Source of the DNA: Dyadobacter frigoris
GTDB lineage: Bacteria > Bacteroidota > Bacteroidia > Cytophagales > Spirosomataceae
Assembly: GCF_005280585.1 (NCBI RefSeq)
Contig: NZ_SZVO01000003.1
Span: 248,001-312,000, forward strand
DNA: 64,000 nt
Direction of reading: 5' to 3'
Shown: in pieces, positions 61,231 to 64,000 of the stretch
How the letters are laid out: each line of letters starts with the position of its first letter
Position numbering within the stretch: the stretch's first letter is position 1
Notes under the pieces: model-generated
Told to the model about the DNA's origin: nothing
Seen by the model: only the letters and a program-made list of their open reading frames with translations
Database searches by the model: none
Position numbers and translations under genes: made by a program

Positions 61231-61584
61231 CTATTCGGTTGCCAGGCTTTTAGGTGCCAGCAATAACCGGATCGCATCTACAAACCGTTCAAGATCATCC
61301 GTTTTAATACGTGCCGCTTCACTTCCCGGCGTTGTCAGCGAATAATATTTCCGTAGCCTGCCATCCACTTCAACGGACTCTGTCACTAAAAAACCATCCT
61401 GTTCCAATTTATGTAAAACAGGATACAGCGCACCAAAAGTAAGTGCAATCGCCCCTCCTGTCCTTTCCTTCACTTCCTGGGTAATTTCATAACCGTACAT
61501 ACGTTTCTGCTCTGCCAGCAAATTCAAAACGATGGTTTTAAGCGTACCACGTACGTATTCGTTACTTGTTGTGTTCGTATCCAT
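61231..61584 (-). CDS. PadR-family transcriptional regulator
   Basis: A 117-residue winged-helix repressor: YVRGTLKTIVLNLLAEQKRM, YGYEITQEVKERTGG, LTFGALYPVLHKLEQDGFLV and RLRKYYSLTTPG are the PadR core. An in-frame ATG at 61605 overlaps the promoter -7 box, so ATG 61584 is taken as the start. It is followed by the HAAS-like TonB gene and very likely controls both through the palindrome in its promoter. The signal is unknown; PadR proteins often sense phenolics or envelope stress. Confidence 0.93.
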   Translation of the reverse strand: MDTNTTSNEYVRGTLKTIVLNLLAEQKRMYGYEITQEVKERTGGAIALTFGALYPVLHKLEQDGFLVTESVEVDGRLRKYYSLTTPGSEAARIKTDDLERFVDAIRLLLAPKSLATE

Positions 61585-61602
61585 AATGTAGTTTTTACCT
61601 AA

Positions 61603-61632
61603 CAAATATATATAAGTTTTTTATATATACAA
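61603..61632 (-). promoter_or_regulatory. padR promoter with embedded palindrome
   Basis: On the minus strand TTG (plus 61630-61632), a 19-base spacer and TATATTTG (plus 61603-61610) give a full promoter. The spacer contains TATATATAA-GTTTT-wait-free inverted repeat arms at 61607-61615 and 61621-61629 (9 bp each, 5-nt centre). Transcription should start near 61597, about 13 nt before the ATG. Confidence 0.55.
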
Positions 61633-61681
61633 TAGCAAAATTAAAATATTGATGAATTTAGAAAATTCTTCCATTTAACGT

Positions 61682-62152
61682 CTATTCATCCGTCAGTGGT
61701 ATAGAGCGATTTATACGTTCTTCGAGTGAAATAAAAGTTTCAGTTCTTTGAATTCCGTTTACTTTCTGAATTTTGTCATGCAGGATTTCTCTCAAATGCC
61801 CGGTGTCCCGGCAAACAATTTTTACAAAAATGCTGTAAATCCCTGTGGTGTAATGTATGTTAACCACTTCCGGAATACGTTCCAATTCGGATGCAACCTG
61901 CTCATACAAAGAACTTTTATCAAGATAAACGCCCAGGAAAGCACTGATATCCCAGCCCAGTTTAGCCGGATCAATCAATAGCTGTGAACCTTTCACAATA
62001 CCGAGTTGTTCCATCTTCTTCATACGCACGTGCACTGTACCACCGGACACAAATACACGCTTTCCGATCTCCGTATAGGGTAGTGCAGCATTCTCGATCA
62101 GCAATGACAGAATTCTCAAATCAGTGCTGTCTATATCTGAATATTTTTGCAT
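61682..62152 (-). CDS. Lrp/AsnC-family transcriptional regulator
   Basis: A 156-residue regulator. The N-terminal HTH (STDLRILSLLIENAALPYTE, then IGKRVFVSGGTVHVRMKKME) precedes the RAM/AsnC effector domain (AFLGVYLDKSSLYEQVASEL, then VVNIHYTTGIYSIFVKIVCR and RTETFISLEERI). These proteins form octamers that respond to amino acids. It is divergent from the tRNA-like RNA locus at 62.3 kb. The effector is unknown. Confidence 0.93.
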   Translation of the reverse strand: MQKYSDIDSTDLRILSLLIENAALPYTEIGKRVFVSGGTVHVRMKKMEQLGIVKGSQLLIDPAKLGWDISAFLGVYLDKSSLYEQVASELERIPEVVNIHYTTGIYSIFVKIVCRDTGHLREILHDKIQKVNGIQRTETFISLEERINRSIPLTDE

Positions 62153-62261
62153 TTAGGGGTTTTTTGTTGAAGGAATCGCAACTTATTTAAGCAATTTATA
62201 AAAATATCGTAAATTTTTCGATTTTTTTATGCAAATATTTTATATTTAAAACTTAACCCCT

Positions 62262-62269
62262 TACTTTTG
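62262..62269 (+). promoter_or_regulatory. -7 element of the tRNA-like RNA locus
   Basis: TACTTTTG (62262-62269) matches TAnnTTTG; no clear TTG lies at the -33 position. A transcript would start near 62276 and, with the terminator at 62566-62606, be about 325 nt long. The gap 62153-62705 holds no protein gene. Confidence 0.4.
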
Positions 62270-62328
62270 CAGTGTGGTTTCCGGGAAAACAATTTATTTG
62301 AAAGTTTGGAATACACAAAATATCACAT

Positions 62329-62489
62329 TGTAGGGTGATGAAATTGGCAGCCATGCCCTCCTGTCTCGGGGGTGGTGAATCAGGGAAAAACACGGTATAA
62401 TGCCGACGAGAGTCGACTGGGGTGGACCACCAACAGTATTTTGTATCGAGGCTAACCGCACCGTGGGTGGTTCGAATCCCCCTCCTACA
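62329..62489 (+). ncRNA. tRNA-like structured RNA with a 93-nt insert
   Basis: The ends fold like a tRNA: acceptor TGTAGGG (62329-62335) with TCCTACA (62483-62489), a D-arm with AAATTGGCAG in the loop, an anticodon-like arm CCCTC-CTGTCTC-GGGGG (62356-62372), and a T-arm GGTGG-TTCGAAT-CCCCC (62466-62482, one mismatch). Between the anticodon-like and T arms lie 93 nt instead of 4-20. They include CGAC-GAGA-GTCG (a GNRA tetraloop stem, 62404-62415) and TGGTG/CACCA pairing (62373-62377 with 62428-62432). An ATG within it reads MPSCLGGGESGKNTV and stop, which may be chance. No CCA is encoded. It could be a pseudo-tRNA, an intron-bearing tRNA, or a new RNA class. Confidence 0.5.
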
Positions 62490-62565
62490 GCAAAAAAAAC
62501 TTGACAAGCGATTTTTTTCGTAGTAGTTTTATTTGGTTTTTAGTTTGTTGATGAAGTGTAATTTG

Positions 62566-62606
62566 ACACGCGGGTTCATTTTGAAGCCTGCGTGTTTTTT
62601 CTTTTT
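62566..62606 (+). terminator. Strong terminator of the tRNA-like RNA locus
   Basis: ACACGCGGG (62566-62574) pairs with CCTGCGTGT (62587-62595, one G-T pair) and the stem extends inward; TTTTTTCTTTTT follows. It ends plus-strand transcription before the convergent SDR gene. Confidence 0.8.
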
Positions 62607-62705
62607 AAGACACAATACGCCGTTTCCTGCTCCCTTTGGCACTTTCGCTGATTATAATTCCCAAAATAATATACCTTTACAAGTCTTCTGGTTTTAATGA
62701 AAAAT

Positions 62706-63455
62706 CTATTCTTCGTAGATCATTTTCCTCGTCATGCCCCCATCGATCACAAAATTGGTCCCTGTTATGAAATTATTTTCAGGATTTGTTAAAAATAAAC
62801 AGGCTCTTGAAATGTCTTCCGGCTTGCCAACACGGCCTGCGGGATGCTGCTCGTGATCGGATATTTTCAGAGCTGAATAATCGCCGGTTTCTATCCAGCC
62901 GGGACTTATCGCATTGACCATAATTTTATCTTTTCCGAGTGAAATTGCCATGGCGTGAGTAAGCGCCAGGATGCCACCTTTTGAGGCTGCGTAAGCTTCT
63001 GTATCAGGTTCGGACATAAGTGCTCTTGTGGACGCAATATTGACAATAGAACCTCCTCCATTTCCACGCATAACCTTTGCCGCTTCACGACTGCAAATAA
63101 AAGTGCCCCGGAGATTTGTATTGAGCACATAATCCCAATCTTCCAAATCCAGTTCATAGGGAGATTTGCTGCGGCCCAGACCTGCGTTGTTTACAAGAAT
63201 ATTTATTTCACCAAAAATCTCTTTCACTTTAAGCATTGCATTTACAATGTCTCCGGGTAAAGTCAGATCCACAATCTGCGTAAAAACTTCTCCGCCGAGT
63301 TCACGGAACAGTTTTTCTGTTTTTACCAGATTTTCTGCATCCCGGTCAAGCAATGCCAGTTTTGCACCTTCTTTAGCATAAGCGATTGCAATACTTTTTC
63401 CAATGCCTTTCCCGGCACCCGTTACAACTACAATTTTATTGTCGTATAAACCCAT
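62706..63455 (-). CDS. Short-chain dehydrogenase/reductase
   Basis: A 249-residue classical SDR: VVVTGAGKGIGKSIAIAYAK, Asp in ALLDRDAENL (favouring NAD), NNAGLGRSKSP, catalytic Ser in NIASTRALMSE, YAASKGGILALTHAMA with Tyr and Lys, and ISPGWIETGDY. The C-terminal GTNFVIDGGMTRKM is typical of the glucose-dehydrogenase/FabG-like group. The substrate is unknown. The next gene upstream on the same strand is cut by the window edge; the 165-bp gap between them has no gene. Confidence 0.92.
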   Translation of the reverse strand: MGLYDNKIVVVTGAGKGIGKSIAIAYAKEGAKLALLDRDAENLVKTEKLFRELGGEVFTQIVDLTLPGDIVNAMLKVKEIFGEINILVNNAGLGRSKSPYELDLEDWDYVLNTNLRGTFICSREAAKVMRGNGGGSIVNIASTRALMSEPDTEAYAASKGGILALTHAMAISLGKDKIMVNAISPGWIETGDYSALKISDHEQHPAGRVGKPEDISRACLFLTNPENNFITGTNFVIDGGMTRKMIYEE

Positions 63456-63620
63456 TTCCTTCTACTTCAATTTTAACTTTATCAAAAATAATTATACCAG
63501 CACATTTTTTACATGCCAGGCATTCATTCAAATTGCTGCTATGCAAAAGTCGCTATATGAACAAAGACTTTTGCCTTTTGGTCATATAACGACTAATATT
63601 TTTACGTACCCGAATCTACG

Positions 63621-64000
63621 TTATTTATTTTCTATGGTTATTCCTTTCATATCTTCCAGTCTTGCCACAATTGCCCAACCAAAAAAATCGTTGGCAACGG
63701 CCATCAGTATTTCATTTTTACCTGCTTTGAATGGAATTGAAAATGAAGCATTCTCAATTGAACATCTTCCAAACGGTGCTTTCATCATAGGGCGGCCATA
63801 AGCGTTTTTATCAGTATAAAGGAAACGACCATTTAACATGACCCAAACTTCATCACTAAATCCCAAATTGATTTTTTTGTTCTGAGCTGATTTTGAATCA
63901 ACATTCAGTTTCAACCAGACCATCCTGCGTTTTTCACTCCCGCCAAATTTACGGGTCAGGTTAACCAGTCCCATTCTTTCAGCTGTAATAGTTTCCCATG
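63621..64000 (-). CDS. C-terminal part of a protein with a galactose-binding-like domain (cut by right edge)
   Basis: The frame is open to the window edge (WETITAERMGLVNLTRKFGG upstream of an internal Met), so the gene continues to the right and only about 126 C-terminal residues are visible. They include VWVMLNGRFLYTDKNAYGRP and FKAGKNEILMAVANDFFGWA, a pattern like the jelly-roll, galactose-binding-like modules attached to secreted Bacteroidota enzymes. The N-terminal domains and the function cannot be seen. Confidence 0.7.
   Translation of the reverse strand, partial: WETITAERMGLVNLTRKFGGSEKRRMVWLKLNVDSKSAQNKKINLGFSDEVWVMLNGRFLYTDKNAYGRPMMKAPFGRCSIENASFSIPFKAGKNEILMAVANDFFGWAIVARLEDMKGITIENK

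Noticed and set aside
62329..62489. tmRNA, RNase P, SRP or 6S RNA
   Set aside because: Size and key motifs do not fit: no tag-peptide layout, no conserved RNase P or SRP boxes.
62253..62507. 84-codon minus-strand frame
   Set aside because: It is the antisense of the tRNA-like RNA; the CRRGIRTTHG stretch is simply the T-arm read in reverse.

Overview
The window looks like chromosomal DNA of a Bacteroidota bacterium, probably a Cytophagales member close to Dyadobacter/Spirosomataceae (inference from gene content; no search was run). Supporting signs are a SusC-type receptor, TonB receptors with carboxypeptidase-like N-terminal domains, LytS/LytTR pairs, DUF5683, DUF1080, DUF1593 and DUF3072 proteins, a PVC-type dehydrogenase, and promoters of the TTG / TAnnTTTG type. 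No rRNA, CRISPR array, intact insertion sequence or prophage was seen.

Layout. 1-4.3 kb: a SusC receptor gene broken by an exact 43-bp tandem duplication, a small lipoprotein, a DUF1080 protein and a small exported protein. 4.7-10.7 kb: ArsR regulator with an Old Yellow Enzyme, a metallophosphoesterase, an ECF sigma factor with a membrane partner, and topoisomerase III. 10.9-21.3 kb: a histidine kinase/NarL regulator pair followed by an unusual accessory block (C70-like cysteine protease, two unknown proteins, a PQQ-propeller lipoprotein, an H-lectin-like small protein and a 1175-residue protein). Four upstream regions in this block carry the same 13-base motif, ATCC-N5-ATTGTTGAT, which makes it a candidate regulon and the best candidate for an undescribed system. 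21.8-24.5 kb: an overlapping pair of unknown small proteins, then a Rossmann oxidoreductase with a TetR regulator. 24.6-31.3 kb: TonB receptor, LytS/LytTR pair, DUF5683 protein, luciferase-like flavoenzyme. 31.4-43 kb: CPBP protease, FG-GAP protein, a cupredoxin-dehydrogenase-HEAT fusion, small lipoproteins, DPP-IV-type peptidase, a DUF1593 hydrolase and a hidden 59-residue membrane protein.

43-57 kb is rich in regulators and alkylation repair: a 7TM-DISM sensor, an RluA-like protein without its catalytic domain, a LytS/LytTR pair and a decayed LytS paralogue, three AraC-type regulators, an SDR, a TetX-like FAD monooxygenase, and tag-, alkA- and ogt-like repair genes. 54-59 kb also holds decaying sequence: an SDR fragment and a possible IS110 transposase tail. 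59-64 kb: tRNA-Ala(GGC), a 58-residue lipoprotein, a DnaQ-like exonuclease, a PadR regulator upstream of a TonB protein with a HAAS-like N-terminus, an Lrp regulator, a tRNA-like structured RNA of about 160 nt with its own promoter and terminator, an SDR, and a protein cut by the right edge.

Three promoters (susC-like, arsR, padR) carry a palindrome exactly between the -33 and -7 elements, which suggests autoregulatory or repressor sites. Coordinates of stems and motifs were read by hand; protein families are named from recognised motifs, not from database searches.
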